A stretch of 64,000 nucleotides of DNA from Candidatus Sumerlaeota bacterium (lineage in GTDB: Bacteria; Sumerlaeota; Sumerlaeia; SLMS01; JAHLLQ01), in the NCBI GenBank assembly GCA_030156535.1, contig JASGMJ010000001.1, positions 215,535-279,534 of the forward strand, in the 5' to 3' direction. The notes beneath the pieces were generated by a model. That model saw only the letters and a list, made by a program, of their open reading frames with translations. It was not told the origin of the DNA and did no database searches. How positions within the stretch are numbered: position 1 is the stretch's first letter; each line of letters opens with the position of its first letter. Position numbers and translations under genes: made by a program. Shown here piece after piece: positions 42,801 through 50,673 of the stretch.

Positions 42801-45350
42801 CTCGTCCGCGCCATCGGGCGGCGTCAGAATCAAGCTCCCCGTTGGCGTCATGTTCGACCGCACGTTATAGGTACGGCCGGCCAGATAACGGCCACGCGGA
42901 TTGTAAGCGAATGAATCGTTGTTGTCTTCGCCGGCGTACGGAATCGCTTGCGCAATCACGTAAGGGAAGACGTTTCCTTCGATGAAGTTATAGCTCTCTT
43001 CGCCATTGGTGATCGACACTCGACTCATGCTGACGGTGGGGCCGAACTCGAAGACGTGTTGGAATGTTCCAAGTTCATCGTAAGGACTGGCGTAACCCAT
43101 CTCCGGCAGGGCGAACTCATCGCCTTCGCAATCTTCCGCGACGCGCACGATGTCGAACGTCCAGTCGTTGAACAGGTCCGTGCGGCTTCTGATGCACTCG
43201 AGTAGGTCTTCGGGATCGGGTTCTTCGCCGTCCTCGCCGGTCAGGTCTTCCAGACAGCGTTGGTAGATGATCTCGTAATCGGCGCCGAAGTCTGACGCGT
43301 AGGCCAGGAACATCTCGCCAAAGTCGCGGGTTTCGTAGTCCTGCGGTTCGGGCTGAATGTAGTCGCGATAGGGACTTGGAGCTGCCTGTACCGTCGCTAC
43401 GTTAAAGGGGTTGGGACGGCCATAACCGAAGTAGTGGGAGAAACCGTCGGTGAGGTAGCCCTGATTGCGACGGAACCCAGCGGGATTGCCAAAGGATATG
43501 CCTACGGTTTCCGTTGCCGGAGCGTCGGCGTCGGGGACAAGGCGGTCGTAGACGACGTAGGCTGCGTTGTTCACGCCGGGGAAATACATATGCTGGTCGG
43601 GTGGGCGATCAGCAGTCAACGCCATGAGCTCGAGCAGATTCGTTTGCCAGCCGTAAACACTGCCTGTCTGGTAGGGCTGAATCGGAATCGTGGGAAACTC
43701 GGAGAGGACGAGTGCCGCAACACCCGTGATGACGGGAGTCGCCGCGCTTGTTCCGTTGAAGGAATCCGTGTAGTTGCCGAAGGGATCGAGCGGGTTGAGT
43801 GGGTCGGGGCCCGAGTAACCGGCTGATCCCATGATGTCGGTGGTAACGATGCCGGCGCGGCCGGACTGCTGCGTCGGACCGACAAAGTCGATCTTGCCGC
43901 TATAGGAGGCATAGTCCACACGGTCACCGCGGTCATCGACGCCACCGACGGCGAAGTTCCAGTCGTACAGGCTCGGATAGCTCTGATAGGTGGTGTCGTT
44001 GCCCGTTGCAACGAAGTTGGCCATGCCCAAGCCAAAGCGGCCGGACTCGAAGGCAAACTGAAAGGCTTCCTCTTCGACGGTGGTTCCGCTGATCCCGCCG
44101 TAGGAATGATTGCCGATTTCCGCAAGGTGATTCACGGAATCGACAATGGCTGCGGCGAACAGGTCGCTGGAGACGGCTCCTCCCAGATCGTCGAACACGC
44201 GCAGCGTGTAAATCTTTGCGGAAGGTGCGACGCCGACGACGCCGCGGCCATTGTTGCGGGCAGCAGCAATGATGCCGGCAACCGAGGTTCCGTGTCCTTC
44301 AAGGCGCGCGTCCGGGACGGGGTCGGCCTGCACATAGTCGAATCCGATGTCGGGATCCAGCACCGTACGCGAGAAATTGGGCGGGTTGTTCGGATCCGTG
44401 CGGTTGGTTTCCCAGTCTTCATGATCGAGGTTCGTTCCCGTATCAAGAACGGCAACGATTACGGAGGTACCTGTGCTCTTGTCGCCGTAGTAGCCGCGCG
44501 TCCGGCCATCGCCCAACACACCGATACGGGTGTTCGGGTTCCAGAAGCGCATGGCGTCAACGTCTTCGTCGGGATCGCCGGGCACCAGCGGGGTCGTGTT
44601 TGTTCCCGCGTTGAAGAGATGCCATTGGTCATTCCAGAAAGGATCGGCTCCCGTCTTGGCCTCGGAATCCACCACATCGTCGCCGGCTGTCAGGGCAGTT
44701 GAACCGAATTTCTTGATTTCGCGGTCGAAGACCGGCTCGGACCACTTGACGACGCCAGGGTTTTCCTCGGCGATGCGGACCGCCAGGCCCGGAATCTCCG
44801 TGCCATCGGCATCCGTCCAGTACGAGTAGGTGTTGTTCATCAGCGTCATGAAGGGACGCAGACCATACATCTTGGCGATGGCGTTGCGCTCGTCGATGCC
44901 CGCGGAATCGTCGAAGGAGATCACCAGACGATCGGGAATCACGACCATCGCTTCGGGCGAAGGATTGCCTTCGAGGAAGAACACGGGGCGCAGCGTCTTC
45001 ACGGATTTCGCGATGTCCGCCTTCCCCGCGATCTTGGCCTGCATCGTCTTGCGATCAGTCTTCACGATCACCTGATTGATGCCGGCCTTGTCCTGAACGA
45101 TCTCTGTGCCCAGGGCCTTCGCGTGGGACTTGGCGCGCTCGAGGTTGTCGGGCCCCTCCAAGTCGCGCTGGTACTCGATGGCGGTGTAGCCTTCGGCGAG
45201 TTCGAGGGCCACCTTCCTGCCATCGAACACGTAGTATCTCTCCGGTTCTCCCGTCAGGGGAGAGGCTTGGGCAGCAGGGACGGCAATGCCGATTCCCATG
45301 GTGATAGCAAGTGCCCGAAGCAGCCGTCGGTGACCTTTGGAAAGCCTCAT
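39888..45350 (-). CDS. Large secreted S8 (subtilisin-like) serine protease
   Basis: An 1820-residue exported protease. Signal peptide ends near residue 29 (PAAQA); a propeptide-like region (about 35-215) follows. The catalytic domain spans about 235-640 with Asp303 (VLDTGTNLDH), His353 (EGHGTSVAGI), oxyanion Asn451 (VATGND) and Ser535 (NGTSAATPV). Beyond this lies a long beta-rich region with an internal proprotein-convertase-like segment, then WD40/TolB-type propeller blades with SPSGREVEYV, SPDGKRFAFVS and FSPDGSKLLMVGF, a Thr/Pro linker (around TPTPYPTETPEP) and two C-terminal jelly-roll modules. Start at 45350 with GAGGA seven bases upstream. It is alone between the gcv operon and a terminator. 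Likely degrades extracellular protein; no anchoring motif was identified at the C-terminus. Confidence 0.92.
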   Translation of the reverse strand: MRLSKGHRRLLRALAITMGIGIAVPAAQASPLTGEPERYYVFDGRKVALELAEGYTAIEYQRDLEGPDNLERAKSHAKALGTEIVQDKAGINQVIVKTDRKTMQAKIAGKADIAKSVKTLRPVFFLEGNPSPEAMVVIPDRLVISFDDSAGIDERNAIAKMYGLRPFMTLMNNTYSYWTDADGTEIPGLAVRIAEENPGVVKWSEPVFDREIKKFGSTALTAGDDVVDSEAKTGADPFWNDQWHLFNAGTNTTPLVPGDPDEDVDAMRFWNPNTRIGVLGDGRTRGYYGDKSTGTSVIVAVLDTGTNLDHEDWETNRTDPNNPPNFSRTVLDPDIGFDYVQADPVPDARLEGHGTSVAGIIAAARNNGRGVVGVAPSAKIYTLRVFDDLGGAVSSDLFAAAIVDSVNHLAEIGNHSYGGISGTTVEEEAFQFAFESGRFGLGMANFVATGNDTTYQSYPSLYDWNFAVGGVDDRGDRVDYASYSGKIDFVGPTQQSGRAGIVTTDIMGSAGYSGPDPLNPLDPFGNYTDSFNGTSAATPVITGVAALVLSEFPTIPIQPYQTGSVYGWQTNLLELMALTADRPPDQHMYFPGVNNAAYVVYDRLVPDADAPATETVGISFGNPAGFRRNQGYLTDGFSHYFGYGRPNPFNVATVQAAPSPYRDYIQPEPQDYETRDFGEMFLAYASDFGADYEIIYQRCLEDLTGEDGEEPDPEDLLECIRSRTDLFNDWTFDIVRVAEDCEGDEFALPEMGYASPYDELGTFQHVFEFGPTVSMSRVSITNGEESYNFIEGNVFPYVIAQAIPYAGEDNNDSFAYNPRGRYLAGRTYNVRSNMTPTGSLILTPPDGADEDFDWSGVPLILEITLKHDLGIYNGSAGGENSSLSRENDTITIQAGGTTIATITGSSHNLPIFPVLPSSGEEEVDCEQFPSNTFISTWPIAGYIPSHESTELLWRTYRFPIPARTDGAISIRITASSGSSYLPEWDYSQETPEQILDIAKRDNRGFQIGDIKIWGVDPNPDPNTTLDGTDIADPPAELIAERGTLPVWSPSGREVEYVRQDEFEPSVHSRVMTAYSDGLFRVMNETLGVPSVAGRNSVPLLRACMELEPGLNDCTPTRILSLASDVKTSRLMYVIDAPAGLPRIFTATDDGFDEQPLFAYDPASTTPRPDANATEAIFGRSTNVVLFTDGTTINSCRKDGTLVRFVTDTSVHKVTNLRHLSLDDSEQIVSYTGTQRDGTDDIFFTIRGINSSGVLGFYREMVAWPNSSEREGQFSPDGKRFAFVSNALTPGGGTTPPAGAPFKLYVIDNAQDIVTYGSGSATVAPRYAGEQADFSLPMYRDNRLVAQPVPANPTYVSAAYPRFSPDGSKLLMVGFLETNRDLGEITTLRLPARKVADEPVATNTPAPTDSPTPTPYPTETPEPTDNIVRTAHYSFDTAGDGWSYGSSPIFNQPTHSTASGSLELTATENTNTYGSFVSPAAALRMYPYDILGTDADAFNAGLTIDPPLEEREGPLYLLRYYLRRTNIPAAEAATLRMRVNSETFEDYHLLVLNSLGSLSRIPDATVSTPVDMLFQPNPWMYGLESSKQSYRLAFDIINADPTDSASAGYILDRVDIFRVPPVQVEELGTFKSYEFEGTDVNDWLTYEFPDQFTPPIFSTSTGRLELAAPSPPTSVFGTWQNAAGTIGVDASPHAGAVFIEMTARAGAEDPNPFKVPEMRFRLAEDSFQAVAITGVTEVKGFGTGKLIPTQGNERLYRAYLKVSDDVVSQTGLHAAWDILSFEDLAGETDPNYVDSTEKVYLDSLDLSLIRVNNYPAVSTTP

Positions 45351-45703
45351 CGATTATTCCTCGATTGCCTGTGGTAACATGCGAAAATGGGCCCCTCGTA
45401 ACCTCTCGCGGGCGCACTTCCACCCCTCAAGGGATGAGTAGGGGCGGAATGGGGGAAGCGCAAGTGCTTTGTGCCCATGCCAGCACGCCTCTGCGAGCCG
45501 GATGGAAGACTCGCATCGCAAAAGTTAGAATGCTCGCCGTGCCCGTACCGGGCGACCTGCGGACCCCGGAAGTGGCGGACCCCGCAGGGCAGCATCCGGC
45601 GAAGTATCCCCGGAAGGCGCGGAGGGGGAAAGCGTGAACTTTCCGCATATGGCGCGCAATCCTTCCTTACTCCTCGGGACGCGAAACAGGCGGAGTGTTG
45701 CAG
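45351..45703. other. Intergenic region between gcvPB and the subtilase
   Basis: 353 bp that should contain the end of the gcv transcript and the promoter of the subtilase gene, all on the minus strand. A short GGAAAG/CTTTCC hairpin (45627-45644) is present without a U tract, and a direct repeat of GCGGACCCC occurs near 45558-45586. No convincing promoter, terminator or gene was found. Confidence 0.4.
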
Positions 45704-47191
45704 CTATTCTCCAGCCGCCGGCGAGTCCCATCGGCAGCAAACGTTGAGCTCCCGGGCGGCCTTGGCGTCATCCAGACGCCCGGTCGGCAGGTCGTGCGGA
45801 GCCTGTTGGAGCGCCTCGGGGTCGTCGCTCATCTCCCGGGCGATCTGCTCCATGGCCGCCACGAACTGGTCCAGCGTCTCGCGGCTTTCCGTCTCCGTGG
45901 GCTCGATGAGAAGGCACTCGTGCACCAGCAGGGGAAAGTAGATCGTCGGTGCGTGAAATCCGAGATCAAGCAGACGCTTCGCGACATCGAAAGCCTTGAT
46001 ACCATTGAGTTTATTCTGTTTTCGGATCGTGACCAGAGCCTCGTGCTTGCATGGCCGTCCGAAGGGGGCCTCGTAGACGGCAGGGAGGCGGGCGAGAAGG
46101 TAATTGGCGTTTAGCACGGCATACGAGGCGACGTCCCGGAGCCCCTCGCCCCCCTGGGCCAGAATGTAGGCCAGCGCCCGGATCAGCACCCCCGTGTTGC
46201 CGTGGAAAGCCATCAGGCGTCCCAACGGGGCCGGGGCGTCCCCCGTCCACATCGTGAAGAAACCGTCTTCGTCGCGAATCACATGCGAGTCCGGGATGAA
46301 GGGTGCCAGGCGGCGGGAAAGGCCAATCGCACCCGAACCCGGGCCGCCCCCGCCGTGGGGAGTGGAGAACGTCTTGTGCAGGTTGACGTGGACAACGTCG
46401 AAGCCCATGTCGCCAGGCCGGACCCGGCCGACAATCGCGTTGAGGTTGGCGCCGTCGTAGTAGAGCAACGCCCCGGCCGCATGGGCCTTGCGGGCGATCT
46501 CGACAATGTCGCGTTCGAAAACGCCGCAGGTGTTGGGGTTCGTCAGCATCAGAGCGGCGACGGAGTCGTCGAGCAGCTTGTCCAGCGCGGCGACGTCAAC
46601 GCGGCCGTCGGGGCCGCTGGGGATCGGCTTGACCTCGAACCCGGCGAGCGAGGCGCTGGCCGGATTCGTCCCGTGGGCGCTGTCGGGGCACAACACCACG
46701 CGGCGCTTCTCATCCTTGCGGGCGCGGAAGTACGCCTTGATTGCCGCCATGCCGGCATACTCGCCCTGAGCCCCGGCGGCGGGAGCCAGGCTCACCTCCT
46801 CCAGACCCAGAATCTTCTTCAGTTCCTCCTGAAGCCGGTACATTACCCGCAGCGTTCCCTGGCAGTCGCCGTCGTCCTGCATCGGGTGGAGCTCCGTGAA
46901 ACCGGGCAGCGAGGCGACCTGCTCGTTGACGCGCGGGTTGTACTTCATCGTGCAGCTGCCCAGCGGGTAGAACTGCCCGTCGATGGAGAAGTTCTGCTGG
47001 GCCAGCCGGGTGAAGTGGCGGACGGCCTCCAGCTCGGACACTTCGGGAAGGCGCGGGGCCTCGGCGCGGCGCAGGTGCGCGGGAATGGCGGCACGGCCGC
47101 GGGCACGGATTTCCTCGACAGCCACGGGAATGTTGGCGCCACGGCGTCCGGCGACGCTCTTCTGCTCGATGGGGAGAACACGAACGTTCAT
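45704..47191 (-). CDS. gcvPB: Glycine dehydrogenase (decarboxylating) subunit 2, P-protein beta half
   Basis: Half of the split pyridoxal-phosphate P-protein of the glycine cleavage system; with GcvPA it decarboxylates glycine and passes aminomethyl to lipoyl-GcvH. The 495-residue chain contains the PLP lysine K273 in HVNLHKTFSTPHGGGGPG, preceded by LLYYDGANLNAI, PDSAHGTNPASA and LGSCTMKYNP, all typical for subunit 2. I chose ATG 47191 because GAGG stands just upstream and the protein then starts at the family's usual point; the open frame to 47257 overlaps gcvPA. It is the last gene of gcvT-gcvH-gcvPA-gcvPB, 25 bp after gcvPA. Expected control is through the glycine riboswitch upstream of gcvT. 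Confidence 0.96.
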   Translation of the reverse strand: MNVRVLPIEQKSVAGRRGANIPVAVEEIRARGRAAIPAHLRRAEAPRLPEVSELEAVRHFTRLAQQNFSIDGQFYPLGSCTMKYNPRVNEQVASLPGFTELHPMQDDGDCQGTLRVMYRLQEELKKILGLEEVSLAPAAGAQGEYAGMAAIKAYFRARKDEKRRVVLCPDSAHGTNPASASLAGFEVKPIPSGPDGRVDVAALDKLLDDSVAALMLTNPNTCGVFERDIVEIARKAHAAGALLYYDGANLNAIVGRVRPGDMGFDVVHVNLHKTFSTPHGGGGPGSGAIGLSRRLAPFIPDSHVIRDEDGFFTMWTGDAPAPLGRLMAFHGNTGVLIRALAYILAQGGEGLRDVASYAVLNANYLLARLPAVYEAPFGRPCKHEALVTIRKQNKLNGIKAFDVAKRLLDLGFHAPTIYFPLLVHECLLIEPTETESRETLDQFVAAMEQIAREMSDDPEALQQAPHDLPTGRLDDAKAARELNVCCRWDSPAAGE

Positions 47192-47216
47192 GAAAACCTC
47201 GGGGAGGGAATCTGTC

Positions 47217-48575
47217 TCAAAGGGACTGGGCCTGTTCGATGGTGGCCTTGGCGCCACGCAGGTACTCGTCGATGTTGAGTGGCGTCATCATTTCGGTAAC
47301 ACAGACCAGGAGATCGTTGGCGAGGTCCGGCGAAACCTTGCCGAGATCGTAACCCGCCACGATGTCGTGTTCCTCGCGCATGATGGTAACGAAATCGGCC
47401 GCAGGCATCGGCAGGCGCAGCGCAACTTCGTGGAAGTACGGAGCATCGGGGAACGTCGGAGCGATGTCCGTGGACGAAATCAGGCGTTCGGCGAGTTCGT
47501 GCGTGCGGGCAACGCAGGTCTCCGCGACCTCGACGAGGCCCTGGCGGCCCACGAAGGTCAGGTGCATGGTGACCATCAGGGCGAACAGTCCCTGATTCGT
47601 GCAGATGTTGGACGTGGCTTTCTCGCGGCGGATGTGCTGCTCGCGCGTCTGCAGCGTCAGCGTGTAGCCCGGGCGTCCTTCGCCGTCCGTGGTGCGCCCG
47701 ACAAGGCGGCCGGGCATCTTGCGGATCAGGCTCTGGCGGCAGGCAAAGTAACCGGCGTAGGGACCGCCGTACTGCAACGGAATGCCAAGGGGCTGCGCTT
47801 CACCAACGGCAATGTCGGCGCCAAAATCCCCGGGAGGCGTCACGAGAGCGAGCGCCACGGGATTGCAGACGGCAATCAGCAGCGCCTTTGTTTTCTCGGC
47901 CAGACGCTTCGCCGCTGCGTGGTCTTCCAGGATGCCGTAGAAGTTCGGCGTGTTCACAACCACCGCGGCAACCTTCTCCGTCCCCAATTCAATCGCCTCG
48001 TAATCCGTCAGCCCGTTCTTCATTGGAACGGGGCGGATTTCCACGTCGAGTTCGCGCATGAAGGTGTGGCAAACAGCGCGATAGTTCGGATGCAGCGCCT
48101 CGGGCAGATAAACGATCCTGCCACGATTGTGCCGCACCGCCATGGCGAGCGCTTCAGACAACGCCGTTGCCCCATCGTACATCGACGCATTCGCAACATC
48201 GAGCGCCGTCAGCGAACAGATGTGGCTCTGGAACTCGAAGATCGCCTGAAGAGTTCCCTGGCTGACTTCCGCCTGGTAGGGCGTGTAGCTCGTGAGAAAC
48301 TCGCCGCGCTGCAGGAGCGCCTTCACGGCAGCAGGGGTGTAGTGGTTGTAGGCGCCTGCTCCGAGAAACAACCGCCCGGGTTCAACCGTGCGGTTTTGAT
48401 TCGCCGCGCACTCGAAGTAGCGGACGATCTCATACTCATTCATCGAACCGATGTTCAGCGGCTCGTCGAGCATCAGCCCTTCGGGGATGTCCGCGAACAA
48501 CTCATCGATCGAGGAAACGCCGATCGTCGCGAGCATCCCCGCAATGTCGTCCGCCGTATGGGGAAGGTAGGGCAT
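47217..48575 (-). CDS. gcvPA: Glycine dehydrogenase (decarboxylating) subunit 1, P-protein alpha half
   Basis: The partner half of the split P-protein (452 residues), which does not carry the PLP lysine but completes the active site. It begins MPYLPHTADDIAGMLATIGV, the usual subunit 1 start, and has AGAYNHYTPAAVKALLQRGEFLT-type segments such as GAGAYNHYTP, YTPYQAEVSQGTLQ, SMYDGATALSEA and GADIAVGEAQPLGIPLQYGGP. Split P-proteins occur in Bacillus, Thermotoga and many other phyla, in contrast to the single chain of enterobacteria. It lies 5 bp downstream of gcvH and 25 bp upstream of gcvPB on the same strand, in a compact operon under riboswitch control. Confidence 0.96.
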   Translation of the reverse strand: MPYLPHTADDIAGMLATIGVSSIDELFADIPEGLMLDEPLNIGSMNEYEIVRYFECAANQNRTVEPGRLFLGAGAYNHYTPAAVKALLQRGEFLTSYTPYQAEVSQGTLQAIFEFQSHICSLTALDVANASMYDGATALSEALAMAVRHNRGRIVYLPEALHPNYRAVCHTFMRELDVEIRPVPMKNGLTDYEAIELGTEKVAAVVVNTPNFYGILEDHAAAKRLAEKTKALLIAVCNPVALALVTPPGDFGADIAVGEAQPLGIPLQYGGPYAGYFACRQSLIRKMPGRLVGRTTDGEGRPGYTLTLQTREQHIRREKATSNICTNQGLFALMVTMHLTFVGRQGLVEVAETCVARTHELAERLISSTDIAPTFPDAPYFHEVALRLPMPAADFVTIMREEHDIVAGYDLGKVSPDLANDLLVCVTEMMTPLNIDEYLRGAKATIEQAQSL

Positions 48576-48580
48576 TCGGG

Positions 48581-48964
48581 TTACTCCTCGTCGATCTTGC
48601 GTTTATAGCTGTCGTAGTCGAGCAACCCGGCCTTCTCGGATTCGAAGTCCGTGGGCCGGAGCTTGACGAGCCAACCCTCTCCGCACGCGGACTTGTTGAT
48701 CATGTCGGGCGATGCGTCCAGGTTCTCGTTGATTGCGACAACTTCGCCGCCCACGGGCGCGTAAACGGAGGCGGCGGCCTTGGGGGATTCCACCGTCAGA
48801 AGCTCGTCGCCCTGACTCACGACACACCCAACCTCGGGCATCTCGACGTAGACGATGTCACCGAGCATCTGCTGGGCGTGCTCAGAAATGCCAACGGCGC
48901 GCACGTCGCCACTGGGTTCGATCCACTCGTGTGAATTGGTGTAGAGCAGGTCTTTCGGATCCAT
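48581..48964 (-). CDS. gcvH: Glycine cleavage system H protein
   Basis: A 127-residue lipoyl carrier that shuttles the aminomethyl group between the P and T proteins in glycine cleavage. The lipoylation site is Lys62 in LLTVESPKAAASVYAPVGGEV-type context (ESPKAAAS), and the fold starts with the family's YTNSHEW segment. GDIVYVEMPEVG and SACGEGWL are also conserved. ATG 48964 starts the family domain; the open frame upstream to 49315 is antisense-like coding noise over gcvT. It follows gcvT by 49 bp and precedes gcvPA by 5 bp. Confidence 0.96.
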   Translation of the reverse strand: MDPKDLLYTNSHEWIEPSGDVRAVGISEHAQQMLGDIVYVEMPEVGCVVSQGDELLTVESPKAAASVYAPVGGEVVAINENLDASPDMINKSACGEGWLVKLRPTDFESEKAGLLDYDSYKRKIDEE

Positions 48965-49013
48965 GGGGCTTTCTCCGTGGGAGTTGGGAATCGCAAGGTG
49001 GCAAAGGCGTTTC

Positions 49014-50138
49014 TTACTTCGGTGCGATGCTTTTGACAGTGACGAAGGGGGGCTTGACGACGGCGGCTTCGAGTCGCTTGCCGGCCTTCTCGATGAAGAG
49101 TTCGGTGCGCGAGGCAGCCGGTGCCTCGACAAGGGCAATGCCGATGCCCACACCCAACGTCGGCGAGAATCCGCCGGAGGTGACGCGGCCGACGATGCGC
49201 TCGCCGTCGGAGACGCTGTCGTCGTGGCGCATCGGACGGCGATTGTCGAAGCGCAGGCCCACGCGCAGGCGGCGCGGTTCGTTTTGCTTTTGTGCTTCAA
49301 GGGCGGTGCGGCCAATGAAACGCTCGGACTTCTTGAAGCTCACAGTCCAGCCGATGCCGCCCTCCAGCGGCGAGATGTCCTCGGCGAGGTCCTGCCCATA
49401 GAGCGGGTAACCCATCTCCAGACGCAGGCTGTCGCGAGCGGCAAGGCCGCACGGCTGAGCCCCGGCCTCGGCGAAACGATTCCACCACGTCTCGGCAAGC
49501 GCGGGCGGGCAGAGCAGTTCGATGCCGTTCTCGCCCGTGTAACCCGTGCGCGAAACAAGATGGGGAGCTCCCTCCAGTTCGAGGGTGTGGAGTGTGAAGG
49601 CCTTCGCCTGGGTCCAGGCGGTGCCGGGGATCAGGCGTTCGGCGAGTGCCAGGGCCTCGGGCCCCTGCACCGCGATCATCGCCCAGTCCTCGCACTCGTC
49701 GTACAGCTCGACGTCGTCGAAGCCGAGTTCGTCCATCTTGCTGAAAATCCAGGCCAGATCGTCCTCCGCCGTCGCAGCGTTGATGACGAGGAAGGCCTCG
49801 GTGGGGGAGAGACGCGAGACGATCAGATCATCGACCACGCCACCCGATTCCGTGCAGAGCGTCGTGTAGAGCGAGCCGCCGTCGGCAAGCCTGGCTGTGT
49901 TGCCAGGGACGAGCAGAGCGAGGAACTCCCAGACACGGGCACCGCGAAGGCGCGCTTGTCCCATGTGGGAAACGTCGAACATCCCCACGGCGTTGCGCAC
50001 GGCTTCGTGTTCGGCGATCTGCCCGGCGGGATATTGCACGGGCATGTCCCATCCACCGAAGGGAACCATGCGGGCTCCGGCAGCGGTGTGGACGGCATGG
50101 AGAGGTGTCTTGCGGAGGTCTTCAACCGGTTCGGGCAT
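49014..50138 (-). CDS. gcvT: Glycine cleavage system T protein (aminomethyltransferase)
   Basis: Transfers the methylene group from aminomethyl-lipoyl-GcvH to tetrahydrofolate, releasing ammonia; 374 residues, cytoplasmic. Visible blocks: LRKTPLHAVHTAAGARMVPFGGWDMPVQYP at the N-terminus (for example PFGGWDMP), FDVSHMGQ, the folate-site Asp in the VVDDLIVSR region, SRTGYTGENGIEL and AARDSLRLEMGYPLYG. ATG 50138 begins the family sequence; the open frame upstream to 50189 runs into the riboswitch leader. It is the first gene of the gcv operon, with the tandem glycine riboswitch ending 57 bp before its start. Expected activation by excess glycine. Confidence 0.96.
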   Translation of the reverse strand: MPEPVEDLRKTPLHAVHTAAGARMVPFGGWDMPVQYPAGQIAEHEAVRNAVGMFDVSHMGQARLRGARVWEFLALLVPGNTARLADGGSLYTTLCTESGGVVDDLIVSRLSPTEAFLVINAATAEDDLAWIFSKMDELGFDDVELYDECEDWAMIAVQGPEALALAERLIPGTAWTQAKAFTLHTLELEGAPHLVSRTGYTGENGIELLCPPALAETWWNRFAEAGAQPCGLAARDSLRLEMGYPLYGQDLAEDISPLEGGIGWTVSFKKSERFIGRTALEAQKQNEPRRLRVGLRFDNRRPMRHDDSVSDGERIVGRVTSGGFSPTLGVGIGIALVEAPAASRTELFIEKAGKRLEAAVVKPPFVTVKSIAPK

Positions 50139-50195
50139 CCTGGAAGAGCCTTGTGAGGGTAAATGGAACGGATACAAGCTGCCGCCCATCCGCCC

Positions 50196-50384
50196 CCCTC
50201 TGTCCGGGTACCTGAGAGATCACCGGGCATTGAAGCCCCGGGTGCTCCTTCGGTGACTGGCTGCTACATGACGCAACGCCAGCGCTCTCCAGAGGTCCGT
50301 CTGCCCGCAGTCCTTTTGCCTGAGAGTTTTCGGGGGCGTCCCTTTACCCCTTCGGCGGCCCCGTCGTGCGGGGCTCTCTCCTGC
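50196..50384 (-). promoter_or_regulatory. Tandem glycine riboswitch upstream of gcvT
   Basis: On the minus strand two glycine aptamers are in series. Aptamer I (50307-50384) has GCAGGAGAG, GCCGAAGGGGTAAA and CTCTCAGGCAAAAGGAC, all near-perfect family consensus, with a GCAG/CTGC P1 stem. After an 11-nt linker aptamer II (50196-50296) has CCTCTGGAGAG, CACCGAAGGAGC and CTCTCAGGTACCCGGAC, with a CCTCT/AGAGG P1 stem. The architecture matches the well-known cooperative gcv riboswitch that turns the operon on when glycine is abundant. The 57-nt stretch between aptamer II and the gcvT ATG is the likely expression platform; I see no clear terminator in it, which suggests control at translation initiation. 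Confidence 0.96.
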
Positions 50385-50409
50385 GAGCATCGTCCGGTTG
50401 TCGCCCGCA

Positions 50410-50438
50410 AGCAAAGGAGACAAGGCCCGTGCCGTCAA
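50410..50438 (-). promoter_or_regulatory. Candidate promoter of the riboswitch-gcv transcript
   Basis: Minus-strand TTGACG (50433-50438) with a 17-bp spacer and TTTGCT (50410-50415). Transcription would start near 50403, about 20 nt before aptamer I, where it is needed. The -10 box matches consensus at only three positions, so the call rests on spacing and location. Confidence 0.35.
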
Positions 50439-50673
50439 CGAGGATTGGATTGAGGAACGGGGATGTTCGTCTTTAGCGGTTTGTGGTGCGAAAGAAAGGT
50501 CCCTCCCGTTTTGGGGGAGTGCCGATTCTGATGGGGTTTGCTGATGCGAGCCATGGACGGAATCTTGACGAAATACGAACGACTATCCTTGAACCGTGCA
50601 TTCACCTTGCCCGGGGTACCTCCCGCGAGTAAGAAGAGCTTGGTGGGGATACCCTTGGATGGAGGTACGGGTC

